64,000 nt of DNA from Streptomyces sp. HUAS MG91 (lineage in GTDB: Bacteria > Actinomycetota > Actinomycetes > Streptomycetales > Streptomycetaceae), in NCBI RefSeq assembly GCF_040529335.1, contig NZ_CP159534.1, forward strand, positions 5,890,001-5,954,000. The letters run 5' to 3'. A program made the position numbers and the translations under genes. The notes under the pieces were generated by a model. That model was not told the DNA's origin. It made no database searches and saw only the letters and a program-made list of their open reading frames with translations. Below are positions 9,187-20,938 of the stretch, in pieces. Each line of letters begins with the position of its first letter. The first letter of the stretch is position 1.

Positions 9187-10335
9187 ATGACTTCCCAGAC
9201 CTCGCACGCCGCGCAGCGCCCCGCCCCGGACCGTCCCCTCCGTGTTCTCGCCGCCATGTCCGGCGGTGTCGACTCCGCCGTCGCCGCGGCCCGCGCCGCG
9301 GAAGCCGGCCACGACGTGACAGGTGTCCACCTGGCCCTGTCGGCGAACCCGCAGTCGTTCCGCACCGGCGCGCGCGGCTGTTGCACCATCGAGGACTCCC
9401 GCGACGCGCGCCGCGCGGCGGACGTCATCGGCATCCCGTTCTACGTGTGGGACCTCGCCGACCGCTTCCGCGAGGACGTCGTCGAGGACTTCGTCGCCGA
9501 GTACGAGGCCGGGCGCACCCCGAACCCCTGCCTGCGCTGCAACGAGAAGATCAAGTTCGCCGCGCTGCTCGACAAGGCGCTGGCCCTCGGCTTCGACGCG
9601 GTCTGCACCGGCCACTACGCCCAGGTCGTCGTGAACGCCGACGGCGACCGCGAGCTGCACCGCGCGACCGACATGGCCAAGGACCAGTCCTACGTGCTGG
9701 GCGTCCTGGACGACCGCCAGCTCGCCCACGCCATGTTCCCGCTCGGCGACACCGAGACGACCAAGGACGAGATCCGCGCGGAGGCCGAGCGCCGCGGCCT
9801 CGCCGTCGCCAAGAAGCCCGACTCCCACGACATCTGCTTCATCGCCGACGGCGACACCCAGGGCTTCCTGGCCGCCCGCCTCGGCAAGGCGGAGGGCGAC
9901 ATCGTCGACGAGTCCGGCACCAAGCTCGGCACCCACGAGGGCGCGTACGGCTACACCATCGGCCAGCGCAAGGGCCTGCGCATCGGCACCCCCGCCCCCG
10001 ACGGCAAGCCCCGCTACGTCCTGGACATCTCCCCGGTGGACAACACGGTGACGGTGGGCCCCGCGGCCGCCCTCGACGTGTCCGCCCTGACCGCGATCAA
10101 GCCCCGCTGGTGCGGCGCGGCCCCCACCGGCCCGGGCACCTACACGGCGCAGCTCCGCGCCCACGGCGGGGAGACCGAGGTGACGGCCGAACTCGTCGAC
10201 GACGAACTGCGGGTGTCCTTCGACGAGCCCGTGCGCGGCGTCGCACCCGGCCAGGCGATCGTGCTCTACGCCGGTACGCGCGTGGTCGGCTCGGCGACCA
10301 TCGCGACCACCGACCGGGCCACGGCGGTCGCCTAG
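9187..10335 (+). CDS. mnmA: tRNA-specific 2-thiouridylase MnmA
   Basis: The 382-aa ATP-dependent enzyme adds sulfur to U34 of the Lys, Glu and Gln tRNAs. The PP-loop [13 protein letters not shown] is at about residues 23-35. The first cysteine lies in TPNPCLRCN, and the persulfide-forming cysteine in [16 protein letters not shown] and [12 protein letters not shown] are family-conserved. The ATG was chosen because the PP-loop then sits at the usual distance from the N-terminus. It is paired in function with the cysteine desulfurase upstream. Its TAG stop shares the four bases CTAG with the stop of the convergent gene. Confidence 0.97.
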   Translation: MTSQTSHAAQRPAPDRPLRVLAAMSGGVDSAVAAARAAEAGHDVTGVHLALSANPQSFRTGARGCCTIEDSRDARRAADVIGIPFYVWDLADRFREDVVEDFVAEYEAGRTPNPCLRCNEKIKFAALLDKALALGFDAVCTGHYAQVVVNADGDRELHRATDMAKDQSYVLGVLDDRQLAHAMFPLGDTETTKDEIRAEAERRGLAVAKKPDSHDICFIADGDTQGFLAARLGKAEGDIVDESGTKLGTHEGAYGYTIGQRKGLRIGTPAPDGKPRYVLDISPVDNTVTVGPAAALDVSALTAIKPRWCGAAPTGPGTYTAQLRAHGGETEVTAELVDDELRVSFDEPVRGVAPGQAIVLYAGTRVVGSATIATTDRATAVA

Positions 10336-10760
10336 CTGTTGAGCCGGCCCGCCAGATAGTGGTGGAGCACCCCGGCCAGATCGGTGCTCCACTGTGTCGC
10401 CAGGGAGCGGCGGCGGGCCCGGACCCGGCACTCGTAGACCGGGCCGTCCGTCATCACCGCGGTCACGTACAGACCGTCCGGCACCGGCTGGAACCGCACG
10501 GTCCGCACGTACGCCCACGGGAGGTCGACGGCGTGCGGGCCCTGCTCGAAGTGGACGCCGTCCGCGTCGACGACCAGGCCGTTGTGCTCGTCGGCGGCGA
10601 TGAACTCGGGGCCCTGCACGGTGCCGGGGCCCGCCGCCGGGGGCACGGACGGCGGCGGGGGGAACGCCGGCGGGTGAGCGGGCGGCGGCGGGACGAACGA
10701 TGGCAGGGGCGGCCCGAAGCCGCCCGTCGGAACGCCCTGCTGCCCGTCTCCGTGCGTCAT
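10332..10760 (-). CDS. Hypothetical protein with a Pro-rich N-terminus
   Basis: The 142-aa protein is not recognised. The first ~50 residues are rich in Pro and Gly ([19 protein letters not shown]) and probably disordered. The rest looks like a small beta-rich domain with alternating hydrophobic residues ([30 protein letters not shown]...[20 protein letters not shown]), reminiscent of PH-like domains. No signal peptide or membrane segment is seen. Its stop overlaps the mnmA stop as CTAG. A hairpin element lies 68 bp upstream of its start. Confidence 0.75.
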   Translation of the reverse strand: MTHGDGQQGVPTGGFGPPLPSFVPPPPAHPPAFPPPPSVPPAAGPGTVQGPEFIAADEHNGLVVDADGVHFEQGPHAVDLPWAYVRTVRFQPVPDGLYVTAVMTDGPVYECRVRARRRSLATQWSTDLAGVLHHYLAGRLNS

Positions 10761-10828
10761 GCCGCGTCGTCCTCCGCCTCGTGCCGTGATACCCCCGTAT
10801 TCGACCACGCCCCCGGCGGCGGTTCCGG

Positions 10829-11009
10829 CTAGGGCCTGTCTCTCAGATCCCTCCTGCCCCGCGACGCCTGGCACGTGCTCTCGCCGCACCGGGCACAAGG
10901 CCGAGTACGTCCAGTACGAGGCCTCGCGCCCGGCACGCCGAGAGCACGCACCAGACGCCGCGGGGCCCGCCCTCCGGGCGGACGGAGGGATCTGAGAGAC
11001 AGGCCCTAG
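10829..11009. mobile_element. MITE-like hairpin element, copy A, flanked by CTAG repeats
   Basis: A 173-bp non-coding unit (10833-11005) lies between two CTAG tetranucleotides (10829-10832 and 11006-11009), which look like a target-site duplication. Its 22-bp ends are perfect inverted repeats: GGCCTGTCT plus CTCAGATCCCTCC on the left, and the exact complement on the right. The interior is also an imperfect palindrome, centred on GTACGTCCAGTAC, so a single strand could fold into one long hairpin. A second copy is at 48931-49109. The right CTAG supplies the TAG stop of the minus-strand DUF427 gene. No transposase is present; a 4-bp CTAG target would fit IS5-family enzymes (inference). Confidence 0.8.
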
Positions 11010-11335
11010 GCGTCGTCGACCTGGGTCTCGTAGAAGCACAAGTGGCCCTTGATGGCGGCCACCCCGGGCTTCGGCTCCTCGTACGCCCACACCAGGTCCT
11101 GCGCGCCCGGCAGCGACCAGTACGAGGCGTGGCCCTTGAAGGGGCAGTACGTCGTGGTGTCCGACGGGGTCAGCAGTTCGGTCCGCACATCCTCCGGAGG
11201 GATGTAGTGCCGCTCCGGACAGCCGGTCTCCTTCAGCAGCAGCGCCCTCGTGCTGTCGGCCAGCACCTCCCCGTCCCGGACGACGCGCACGCGCCGTGCA
11301 TCCTGCTCGATCGTGATCGTGTGTCCATCAGCCAT
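11006..11335 (-). CDS. DUF427 family protein
   Basis: The 109-aa protein is a single DUF427 domain. It begins MADGHTITIEQ and carries the family pattern of RVRVVRDGEVLADS, ERHYIPPEDV, TTYCPFKGHASYWS and ending WAYEEPKP...GHLCFYETQVDD. The domain is a small beta-fold of unknown activity that is widespread in actinobacteria. The Cys in YCPFKG and the surrounding Tyr, Lys and His are the most conserved features. Its stop codon lies exactly at the CTAG that borders the hairpin element. Confidence 0.88.
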   Translation of the reverse strand: MADGHTITIEQDARRVRVVRDGEVLADSTRALLLKETGCPERHYIPPEDVRTELLTPSDTTTYCPFKGHASYWSLPGAQDLVWAYEEPKPGVAAIKGHLCFYETQVDDA

Positions 11336-11397
11336 GACTGTGTCAGCGCTCACAGCGGGCGGGTTCTTCCCGGGACGGCCGCGCGATCGCGGGCCCG

Positions 11398-11403
11398 TAC
11401 CGT
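11398..11403 (+). promoter_or_regulatory. Candidate -10 box for a leaderless LOG-family transcript
   Basis: TACCGT ends 7 nt before the ATG at 11411, and no ribosome binding site lies between them. Confidence 0.45.
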
Positions 11404-11410
11404 AGGCCCC

Positions 11411-11956
11411 ATGAACATCTGCGTCTTCCTCTCCGCCGCCGACCTCGACGACCGCTACACCCGCCCCGCCCGCGAATTCGCCGAGCTGCTCGGCAAGGGC
11501 GGGCACACCCTCGTGTGGGGCGGCAGCGAGAGCGGGCTGATGAAGGTCGTCGCCGACGGGGTGCACGCGAGCGGCGGGGGACTGGTCGGGGTGTCCGTGG
11601 AGTTCCTCGCCGCCAAGGCCCGCGCCGTGACCGCGCCCGACGAGATGGTCGTCGCCGCCGACCTCGCCGAGCGCAAGCGGCTGCTCCTGGAGAAGGCCGA
11701 CGCCGTCGTCATCATGGTGGGCGGTACGGGGACGCTCGACGAGGCCACCGAGATCCTGGAGCTGAAGAAGCACGGGAAGACCGACAAGCCCGTCGTGCTG
11801 CTCAACTCGGCCGGGTTCTACGACGGCCTGAAAGAGCAGTTCCGGCGCATGGAGGACGAGGGATTCCTGCCGATCCCCCTCACCGACCTGGTGTTCTTCG
11901 CCGAGGAGCCGGTCGGCGCCCTCGCCTACCTCGAGGAGTCCCTCGGCCAGCGGTAG
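11411..11956 (+). CDS. LOG/TIGR00730-like Rossmann-fold protein
   Basis: The 181-aa protein resembles the LOG family (cytokinin riboside 5'-monophosphate phosphoribohydrolase or lysine decarboxylase-like proteins). The N-terminus MNICVFLSAA is followed by a Gly-rich loop (LVWGGSESGLMKVVADG) and the second motif VGGTGTLDEATE, which corresponds to PGGxGTxxE with Val in place of the first Pro. Family members hydrolyse nucleoside monophosphates to base and ribose 5-phosphate; activity here is an inference. It is monocistronic or first in a short run with the SDR gene, which follows after 27 nt. The start is supported by the nearby -10 box. Confidence 0.82.
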   Translation: MNICVFLSAADLDDRYTRPAREFAELLGKGGHTLVWGGSESGLMKVVADGVHASGGGLVGVSVEFLAAKARAVTAPDEMVVAADLAERKRLLLEKADAVVIMVGGTGTLDEATEILELKKHGKTDKPVVLLNSAGFYDGLKEQFRRMEDEGFLPIPLTDLVFFAEEPVGALAYLEESLGQR

Positions 11957-11983
11957 CCCGGACGGGAGTGCGAGCATGGCGCC

Positions 11984-12682
11984 ATGACCAGCACTGCCAC
12001 TCACGTGATCACCGGCGCCGGCTCCGGCATCGGCGCCGCCGTCGCCCGCCGTCTGCACGCGCGCGGGGACGACCTCGTCCTCCACGCGCGCGACGCGGGC
12101 CGCGCCAAGGAACTCGCCGCCGAGTTCCCCGGCGCCCGCACCCTCGTCGGCGACCTGGCCGACCCGGACAGGCTGTCCTGGGCGTTCTCCCACCAGACGC
12201 TGCCCGACCGGGTCGACTCGCTGCTGCACATCGCCGGCGTCGTCGACCTGGGACCGGTGGGCGAGCTGACCCCGAAGGCCTGGCGCCACCAGCTCAACGT
12301 CAACCTCGTCGCCCCCGCCGAGCTGACCCGCCACTTCCTGCCCCAACTGCGGCTCGCCCAGGGGCACGTGGTGTTCGTGAACTCCGGCGCCGGGCTGCGG
12401 GCGAGCCCCGACTGGGCCGCGTACGCCGCCTCCAAGCACGGCCTGAAGGCACTCGCCGACTCGCTGCGCCAGGAGGAGCACGACAACGGCGTACGGGTCA
12501 CGTCCGTCTACCCCGGCCGCACCGCCAGCCCCATGCAGGCCAAGGTGCACCAGCAGGAGGGCAAGGAATACGACGCGGCCCGCTGGATCGACCCCGAGTC
12601 GATGGCCACCACCATCGTCATGGCCCTCGACCTCCCGCGCGACGCCGAGGTCAACGACCTGACGGTCCGCCCGGGACGCTGA
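11984..12682 (+). CDS. SDR family oxidoreductase
   Basis: This 232-aa short-chain dehydrogenase has the NAD(P) motif TGAGSGIG near the N-terminus (residues 10-17), and the catalytic Ser in VNSGAG and Tyr/Lys in YAASKHG. NVNLVAPAEL carries the structural Asn. The length is typical of classical SDRs. Arg in LHARDAG after the second strand suggests NADPH preference (inference). The substrate is unknown. It follows the LOG-like gene by 27 nt and may share its transcript. Confidence 0.9.
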   Translation: MTSTATHVITGAGSGIGAAVARRLHARGDDLVLHARDAGRAKELAAEFPGARTLVGDLADPDRLSWAFSHQTLPDRVDSLLHIAGVVDLGPVGELTPKAWRHQLNVNLVAPAELTRHFLPQLRLAQGHVVFVNSGAGLRASPDWAAYAASKHGLKALADSLRQEEHDNGVRVTSVYPGRTASPMQAKVHQQEGKEYDAARWIDPESMATTIVMALDLPRDAEVNDLTVRPGR

Positions 12683-12707
12683 CGACCGGGCTCCCGGCCC
12701 GGTTACG

Positions 12708-12713
12708 TACCCT
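12708..12713 (+). promoter_or_regulatory. Candidate -10 box for a leaderless MetE-like gene
   Basis: TACCCT ends 6 nt before the GTG at 12720. There is no Shine-Dalgarno sequence. Confidence 0.45.
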
Positions 12714-12719
12714 TCGTGG

Positions 12720-15976
<3,257 letters not shown>

Positions 15977-15984
15977 CGGTTGAA

Positions 15985-16024
15985 GGCCACCCGTTCAGCG
16001 CATATCAGATGCATACGGGTGGCC
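15985..16024 (+). terminator. Hairpin after ligA
   Basis: GGCCACCCGT (15985-15994) and ACGGGTGGCC (16015-16024) are perfect complements separated by 20 nt. The hairpin begins 9 nt after the ligA stop and probably ends its transcript. Confidence 0.6.
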
Positions 16025-16205
16025 GGGTCGCATTCGGGTATCCACGGCCGGGCGCGTCCGTCTGGTGCCCGTGGAAGCCTTCTGCGGCCTACTGTTGAGG
16101 GTGTGCGCCTGCCGTGTCCTGCTGCGGATGGGGCAACCTCCGCTCCACGGAAGCCCGGGGAGCGGGCTGCGGATCTGGGCACCGCCGGCTGTGAGAGGGA
16201 CGGGA

Positions 16206-18635
16206 ATGGAACCGACCGAGAGCGCCGCCCCGGACTCACGGCTGCTGCCGCGCCGGCGGTTGCGGCGCGGCACGGCCCGACGCCCCGGTGAGGGCGGCGG
16301 CGACAGCGACAGCGGTCACGGGGAGAGCGAACGCGGTGGTGCGGTGAACTGGCGCAATTGGTGGCGTGAGAGAGGGCTGGGTCTCGCCCGGCCCGGCTCG
16401 GACCGGACCCGGGGCGGCCGGGCGGCCTTCGGAGTCCAGAGCCCGCCGGGCGCCGCGTCCCGGGGCGCCGCCCCGCGGACCGGGGGCACGCCCGTCCCGC
16501 CCGCCGAGCGGCACCCCGCCGCACTGACCGCGGGCGGTCACATCGGCGTGGCCACCCCCGCCCAGAACCAGCACGGCGGACCGGCAGACAATGCCCGCGC
16601 GACCGCCCTGCCGCTGCTGCCCGGCGCGGTCGTCGCGCTCGCCGCCGTGATCCTGGCCGCCGGGTTCTACCGGGCGTTCACCGGGAACCACGCGCTCTTC
16701 CCGTCCGGCGTCGTCGGCTGGTCCCTCGCGATCCTGACCGGCATCATCGTCGGCCACCTGGTCGCCATGGGCCGCGACCGCTGGTGGGGCGGCACCGGCT
16801 CCGGCGGCGCCCTCACCCTCGCCGTCCTGCTGCTGTACGGCTGGGTGCCCGCCGGGATGGTCAGCCTGACCGTGGTCGTGCTCGTCGGCGCGGCCCGCAG
16901 ACACCGCTGGCGCCAGGGCGTGCTGCACGGCGCGATCGACATCCTCGGCATCGGGGCGGGCGCCCTGGTCCTGGCCGCGTTAGGCCGCGTACCGTCCGTC
17001 GAGTCCCCGTGGAAGCCGGAGACCTGGGACTTCTTCACAGCGCCCGAGATCGCCCTGGTGGCGGCCTCGTACCTGCTGGTCACCCGGCTCCTGCTCTACT
17101 ACGTGCACGCGCCGCGCAGCTCCGGCCTGCCCAAGGTCGACCGCACCGCGCTCGTCCGGCAGGGCCTGGTGGGAGTCGCGCTGCTCGGCATCGCGCCGCT
17201 CGTGTGCGTCGTCGCCGTCGCGCTGCCCGTGCTGCTGCCGCTGTTCTCGATCCCGCTGATCGCGCTCGACTCCACGCTCTGGATCGCCCGCGCCCGCGCC
17301 GAGGAACAGCTGCGCGACCCGCTCACCGGACTGCCCAACCGCCAGTGGCTGCTCGAACGCACCTGGACCGCGCTCGACGACGCCGAGCGGATCGGTGCCC
17401 GCAGCGCGCTCCTGCTGATCGACCTCGACCGGTTCCGCTCGGTGAACGACACGCTCGGCCACCTCGCCGGCGACCGGCTCCTGCTGCAGATCGCGGACCG
17501 GCTCAGGGCGGCACTGCCGCGCGGGGCGGAGGCCGCGCGGCTCGGCGGGGACGAGTTCGCGGTGCTGCTGCCGGTCGCCGACTCCACGACGTCCGCGTCC
17601 CGGGTCGCCCGCGGTCTGGTCGCCGCCCTCGGCTCGCCGCTCGACCTCGACGGGCTCACGCTGGTCCTCGAGGCCAGCGCGGGCCTCGCCGTCTTCCCCG
17701 ACCACGCCCTCGACGCCGAGGGGCTGCTGCGCCGGGCCGACGTCGCGATGTACCAGGCCAAGCGCGACCGTACGGGCGTCGAGGTCTACGAGTCGAAGCG
17801 GGACTCCAACACCCCCGACCGGCTCGGTCTGCTGGGCGATCTGCGGCGCGCGCTCGACGCGGGCGACGTGGAGCTGCACTACCAGCCGAAGGTCCGCTTC
17901 GACGGGCAGGTGGCGGGTCTCGAAGCGCTGGTGCGGTGGGTGCATCCCGAGCGAGGGAAGGTTCCGCCTGACGAGTTCATCGCCATCGCCGAGTCCTCCG
18001 GCCTGATGCCGCACCTGACCGAGTACGTCCTGGAGACGGCGCTGGCCCAGGTCGCGCGCTGGCGGGCGGCGGGCCTGTACGTGCCCGTCGCGGTGAACGT
18101 GTCACCGCGCGACGTCCACACCCCCGGCTTCGCGGGCGCGGTCGCCGCGCGGCTGGCCCGGCACGGAGTCCCGGCCGGGTCGCTCCAGCTGGAGATAACG
18201 GAACACGTGCTCCTGGAGGACCCGCAGCGCGCCGCCGACACCCTGGCCGGGCTGACCGGGCACGGGGTGAAGATGTCGCTCGACGACTTCGGCACCGGGT
18301 ACTCCTCGCTCGTGCATCTGCGGCGGCTGCCGGTCAGCGAGCTGAAGATCGACCGGTCCTTCGTGGCCCGGCTCGCGGTGGACAACGAGGACGCGGAGAT
18401 CGTGCGGTGCACGGTCGACCTGGCGCACTCGCTCGGGCTGCTCGTCGTCGCCGAGGGCGTGGAGGACGACGAGACGTGGGAGCGGCTGCGGGATCTGGGG
18501 TGCGACGCGGTGCAGGGGTGGCTCGTCGCCGCCGCGATGCCGCCCGACGAGACCACCGCGTGGCTCCGGGCCCGGGGTGACCGGGGGTGGCAGCGGGCCG
18601 CCACCGCGGTGTTGCCGGGGGCCGACGACGTCTGA
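16206..18635 (+). CDS. rmdB: Membrane-anchored GGDEF-EAL cyclic-di-GMP protein (RmdB-like)
   Basis: The product is about 809 aa. An Arg/Gly-rich N-terminus (about 130 residues) precedes roughly six membrane segments (about 138-385), then a GGDEF domain and an EAL domain. LGGDEF is intact; the usual RxxD inhibitory site is absent. The EAL domain keeps all key motifs: GLEALVRW, NVSPRD, LEITEH, LDDFGTGYSS, ELKIDRSF and VVAEGVE, so phosphodiesterase activity is likely. Position next to ligA and gatC, and membrane topology, match S. coelicolor RmdB (SCO5495), a c-di-GMP phosphodiesterase affecting development (recalled, not searched). Residue 259 is encoded by TTA (16980-16982), so translation may need the bldA tRNA. 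The ATG follows GGGACGGGA. Confidence 0.88.
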   Translation: MEPTESAAPDSRLLPRRRLRRGTARRPGEGGGDSDSGHGESERGGAVNWRNWWRERGLGLARPGSDRTRGGRAAFGVQSPPGAASRGAAPRTGGTPVPPAERHPAALTAGGHIGVATPAQNQHGGPADNARATALPLLPGAVVALAAVILAAGFYRAFTGNHALFPSGVVGWSLAILTGIIVGHLVAMGRDRWWGGTGSGGALTLAVLLLYGWVPAGMVSLTVVVLVGAARRHRWRQGVLHGAIDILGIGAGALVLAALGRVPSVESPWKPETWDFFTAPEIALVAASYLLVTRLLLYYVHAPRSSGLPKVDRTALVRQGLVGVALLGIAPLVCVVAVALPVLLPLFSIPLIALDSTLWIARARAEEQLRDPLTGLPNRQWLLERTWTALDDAERIGARSALLLIDLDRFRSVNDTLGHLAGDRLLLQIADRLRAALPRGAEAARLGGDEFAVLLPVADSTTSASRVARGLVAALGSPLDLDGLTLVLEASAGLAVFPDHALDAEGLLRRADVAMYQAKRDRTGVEVYESKRDSNTPDRLGLLGDLRRALDAGDVELHYQPKVRFDGQVAGLEALVRWVHPERGKVPPDEFIAIAESSGLMPHLTEYVLETALAQVARWRAAGLYVPVAVNVSPRDVHTPGFAGAVAARLARHGVPAGSLQLEITEHVLLEDPQRAADTLAGLTGHGVKMSLDDFGTGYSSLVHLRRLPVSELKIDRSFVARLAVDNEDAEIVRCTVDLAHSLGLLVVAEGVEDDETWERLRDLGCDAVQGWLVAAAMPPDETTAWLRARGDRGWQRAATAVLPGADDV

Positions 18636-18669
18636 CCCGGTGGTCGGGTGCGGCTTTCGTCGTGGCTGG

Positions 18670-18759
18670 TCGCGCAGTTCCCCGCGCCCCTGAGGCATGC
18701 GCTGCGCGCAGCCTCCCCTGAAGGCCGCAGGCCTTTCAGGGGCGCGGGGAACTGCGCGA
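18670..18759. repeat. Streptomyces intergenic inverted repeat (GGGGCGCGGGGAACTG family)
   Basis: The 22-nt unit beginning TCGCGCAGTTCCCCGC (18670-18691) recurs inverted at 18738-18759. Between them lie GC-rich sub-palindromes such as GCTGCGCGCAGC and AAAGGCCTGCGGCCTT-like arms. The whole forms a ~90-nt hairpin just after the GGDEF-EAL gene and may terminate it. The same unit occurs several times at 46477-46709. This sequence is widespread in Streptomyces intergenic regions (general knowledge). Confidence 0.8.
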
Positions 18760-18841
18760 GAAGCCCCACCGGGCCGCAGTCGGAGAACCGGGCCGACCGC
18801 CTGCGCCCACAACCGTTTACCAGGCACACCCCGGGCACCCA

Positions 18842-18847
18842 TAGGAT
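18842..18847 (+). promoter_or_regulatory. Candidate -10 box of the gatC-gatA-gatB operon
   Basis: TAGGAT is a near-consensus -10 element. It lies about 40 nt before the gatC start. I do not see a well-spaced -35; TTTACC at 18816-18821 is 20 nt away. Confidence 0.4.
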
Positions 18848-18887
18848 TGAGGCCAAACCACACACACTCACCCCAGAGGATCGCTGC

Positions 18888-19184
18888 ATGCCTGGCATCA
18901 CGCGCGAGGAGGTCGCCCACCTCGCCCGGCTGGCGCGTCTGGAGCTGAAGCCCGAAGAGCTCGACCACTTCGCAGGCCAGCTCGACGACATCATCGGCGC
19001 GGTCGCCCGCGTCAGCGAGGTCGCCGACCAAGACGTACCGCCGACCTCCCACCCGCTGCCGCTGACGAACGTCATGCGCGCGGACGAGGTCCGTCCGTCG
19101 CTCACCCCCGAGCAGGCGCTCTCCGGCGCCCCGGCCCAGGAGCAGCAGCGTTTCAAGGTGCCGCAGATCCTGGGGGAGGACTAA
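18888..19184 (+). CDS. gatC: Asp-tRNA(Asn)/Glu-tRNA(Gln) amidotransferase subunit C
   Basis: The 98-aa subunit stabilises GatA in the GatCAB complex, which converts misacylated Glu-tRNA(Gln) (and Asp-tRNA(Asn)) to the correct amide form. The N-terminal helical hairpin ([24 protein letters not shown]) is followed by the extended tail with [20 protein letters not shown], which wraps around GatA in the family. ATG at 18888 is preceded by AGAGGA at 7-nt spacing. It is the first gene of gatC-gatA-small gene-gatB, with 5 nt to gatA. Confidence 0.96.
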   Translation: MPGITREEVAHLARLARLELKPEELDHFAGQLDDIIGAVARVSEVADQDVPPTSHPLPLTNVMRADEVRPSLTPEQALSGAPAQEQQRFKVPQILGED

Positions 19185-19189
19185 TCACC

Positions 19190-20683
19190 ATGACGGACAT
19201 CATCAAGCTCACCGCCGCCGAGATCGCCGCGAAGATCGCTTCCGGTGATCTCACGGCCGTCGAGGTCACCGAGGCCCACCTGGCCCGGATCGAGGCCGTC
19301 GACGAGAAGGTGCACGCCTTCCTGCACGTCGACCGCGAGGGCGCCCTGAAGCAGGCCGCCGCCGTCGACGCCAAGCGCGCCGCGGGCGAGAAGCTGGGCC
19401 CGCTGGCCGGCGTCCCGCTCGCGCTGAAGGACATCTTCACCACCGAGGGCATCCCGACCACGGTCGGCTCCAAGATCCTCGAGGGCTGGATCCCGCCGTA
19501 CGACGCCACGCTGGTCAAGAAGCTGAAGGCCGCCGACGTCGTGGTCCTCGGCAAGACCAACATGGACGAGTTCGCCATGGGGTCCTCCACCGAGAACAGC
19601 GCGTACGGGCCCACCGGCAACCCGTGGGACCTGACCCGCATCCCCGGCGGCTCCGGCGGCGGCTCCTCGGCCGCGCTCGCCGCGTACGAGGCCCCGCTGG
19701 CCATCGGCACGGACACCGGCGGTTCCATCCGCCAGCCTGCCGCCGTCACCGGCACCGTCGGCGTCAAGCCCACGTACGGCGGCGTCTCCCGCTTCGGCAT
19801 GGTCGCGTTCTCGTCCTCCCTCGACCAGGGCGGGCCCTGCGCCCGTACGGTCCTGGACGCGGCGCTGCTGCACGAGGCGATCGCCGGGCACGACCCGCTG
19901 GACTCCACGTCCATCGACGCTCCGGTCCCGCCGGTCGTCGAGGCCGCGCGCAACGGCTCGGTGCGGGGCATGCGGGTCGGCGTCGTCAAGCAGTTCCGCG
20001 GCGAGGGCTACCAGGCCGGCGTCGTGCAGCGCTTCGACGAGTCCGTCGAGATGCTGAAGTCGCTCGGCGCGGAGATCGTCGAGCTGGACTGCCCGACGTT
20101 CGACCTGGCGCTGTCCGCGTACTACCTGATCGCCCCGTCGGAGTGCTCCTCGAACCTCGCCCGGTTCGACGCCATGCGTTACGGCCTGCGGGTCGGCGAC
20201 GACGGCACGCACTCCGCCGAGGAGGTCACCGCGCTGACCCGCGAGGCCGGCTTCGGCGACGAGGTCAAGCGCCGCATCATCCTGGGCACGTACGCACTCA
20301 GCTCCGGCTACTACGACGCGTACTACGGCAGCGCCCAGAAGGTCCGTACGCTCATCACGCGCGAGTTCGAAGCCGCGTTCGAGCAGGTCGACGTCATCGT
20401 CTCGCCGACGACGCCGACCACCGCCTTCCCGATCGGCGAGCGCGCCGACGACCCGATGGCGATGTACCTCGCGGACCTGTGCACCATCCCGACCAACCTG
20501 GCCGGCAACTCCGCCATGTCGCTGCCCTGCGGCCTCGCGCCGGAGGACGGACTGCCGGTCGGCCTGCAGATCATCGCCCCCGCCATGAAGGACGACCGGC
20601 TGTACAAGGTCGGCGCCGCCGTCGAGGCCGCCTTCGTGGAAAAGTGGGGGCACCCGCTGCTCGAGGAGGCTCCGTCGCTGTGA
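19190..20683 (+). CDS. gatA: Asp-tRNA(Asn)/Glu-tRNA(Gln) amidotransferase subunit A
   Basis: The 497-aa amidase-signature glutaminase of GatCAB releases ammonia from glutamine for the transamidation. The catalytic Lys is in [11 protein letters not shown], and the cis-Ser and nucleophile Ser are in the Gly/Ser-rich signature ([11 protein letters not shown], then [13 protein letters not shown]). Length and motif spacing are normal. It lies 5 nt after gatC, and its stop overlaps the GTG of a small gene by GTGA, so the genes are translationally coupled. Confidence 0.97.
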   Translation: MTDIIKLTAAEIAAKIASGDLTAVEVTEAHLARIEAVDEKVHAFLHVDREGALKQAAAVDAKRAAGEKLGPLAGVPLALKDIFTTEGIPTTVGSKILEGWIPPYDATLVKKLKAADVVVLGKTNMDEFAMGSSTENSAYGPTGNPWDLTRIPGGSGGGSSAALAAYEAPLAIGTDTGGSIRQPAAVTGTVGVKPTYGGVSRFGMVAFSSSLDQGGPCARTVLDAALLHEAIAGHDPLDSTSIDAPVPPVVEAARNGSVRGMRVGVVKQFRGEGYQAGVVQRFDESVEMLKSLGAEIVELDCPTFDLALSAYYLIAPSECSSNLARFDAMRYGLRVGDDGTHSAEEVTALTREAGFGDEVKRRIILGTYALSSGYYDAYYGSAQKVRTLITREFEAAFEQVDVIVSPTTPTTAFPIGERADDPMAMYLADLCTIPTNLAGNSAMSLPCGLAPEDGLPVGLQIIAPAMKDDRLYKVGAAVEAAFVEKWGHPLLEEAPSL

Positions 20684-20922
20684 GTGCCATGGCAAAGAAG
20701 GCCAAGAACTTCAAGAAGTCCAAGACCGGCGTGTACGTGTCGGCCGCCAGCACCGCCTTCGGCGCGATCAGTGTCGCGAAGCAGGCGCGGATGGCCAAGA
20801 ACGACAACGACACCCTGCGGCTGATCGACGCCGCCGTGTCCGCCGCCGCCATCGTCACCGGCCTGGCGATCCTCTACCGGGAGCTCAAGCGCCTGGGCGA
20901 CGACGACGTCCTGCTGGGCTGA
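20680..20922 (+). CDS. Small basic protein between gatA and gatB
   Basis: An 80-aa protein if started at the GTG that overlaps the gatA stop (GAGGAGG lies 10 nt upstream); the ATG at 20689 would give 77 aa. The N-terminus is strongly basic ([14 protein letters not shown]). Two moderately hydrophobic stretches follow ([15 protein letters not shown] and [16 protein letters not shown]), and the end is acidic. It is probably a small membrane-associated protein. I recognise no family. Its place inside the gat operon, 16 nt before gatB, implies co-expression with the amidotransferase, but nothing in the sequence shows a role in it. Confidence 0.78.
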   Translation: MSAMAKKAKNFKKSKTGVYVSAASTAFGAISVAKQARMAKNDNDTLRLIDAAVSAAAIVTGLAILYRELKRLGDDDVLLG

Positions 20923-20938
20923 GAGGGAAAGTTTCACC

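Noticed and set aside
8416..10518. A 700-aa minus-strand frame running through mnmA into the amidase gene
   Set aside because: Only the last 226 residues match an amidase with a TAT signal; the rest is antisense to mnmA.
10829..11009. A simple transcription terminator at the hairpin elements
   Set aside because: The same interior occurs twice, both copies have perfect 22-bp ends and CTAG borders, and copy A lies upstream of a gene start, so a mobile element explains it better, although it may also terminate transcription.
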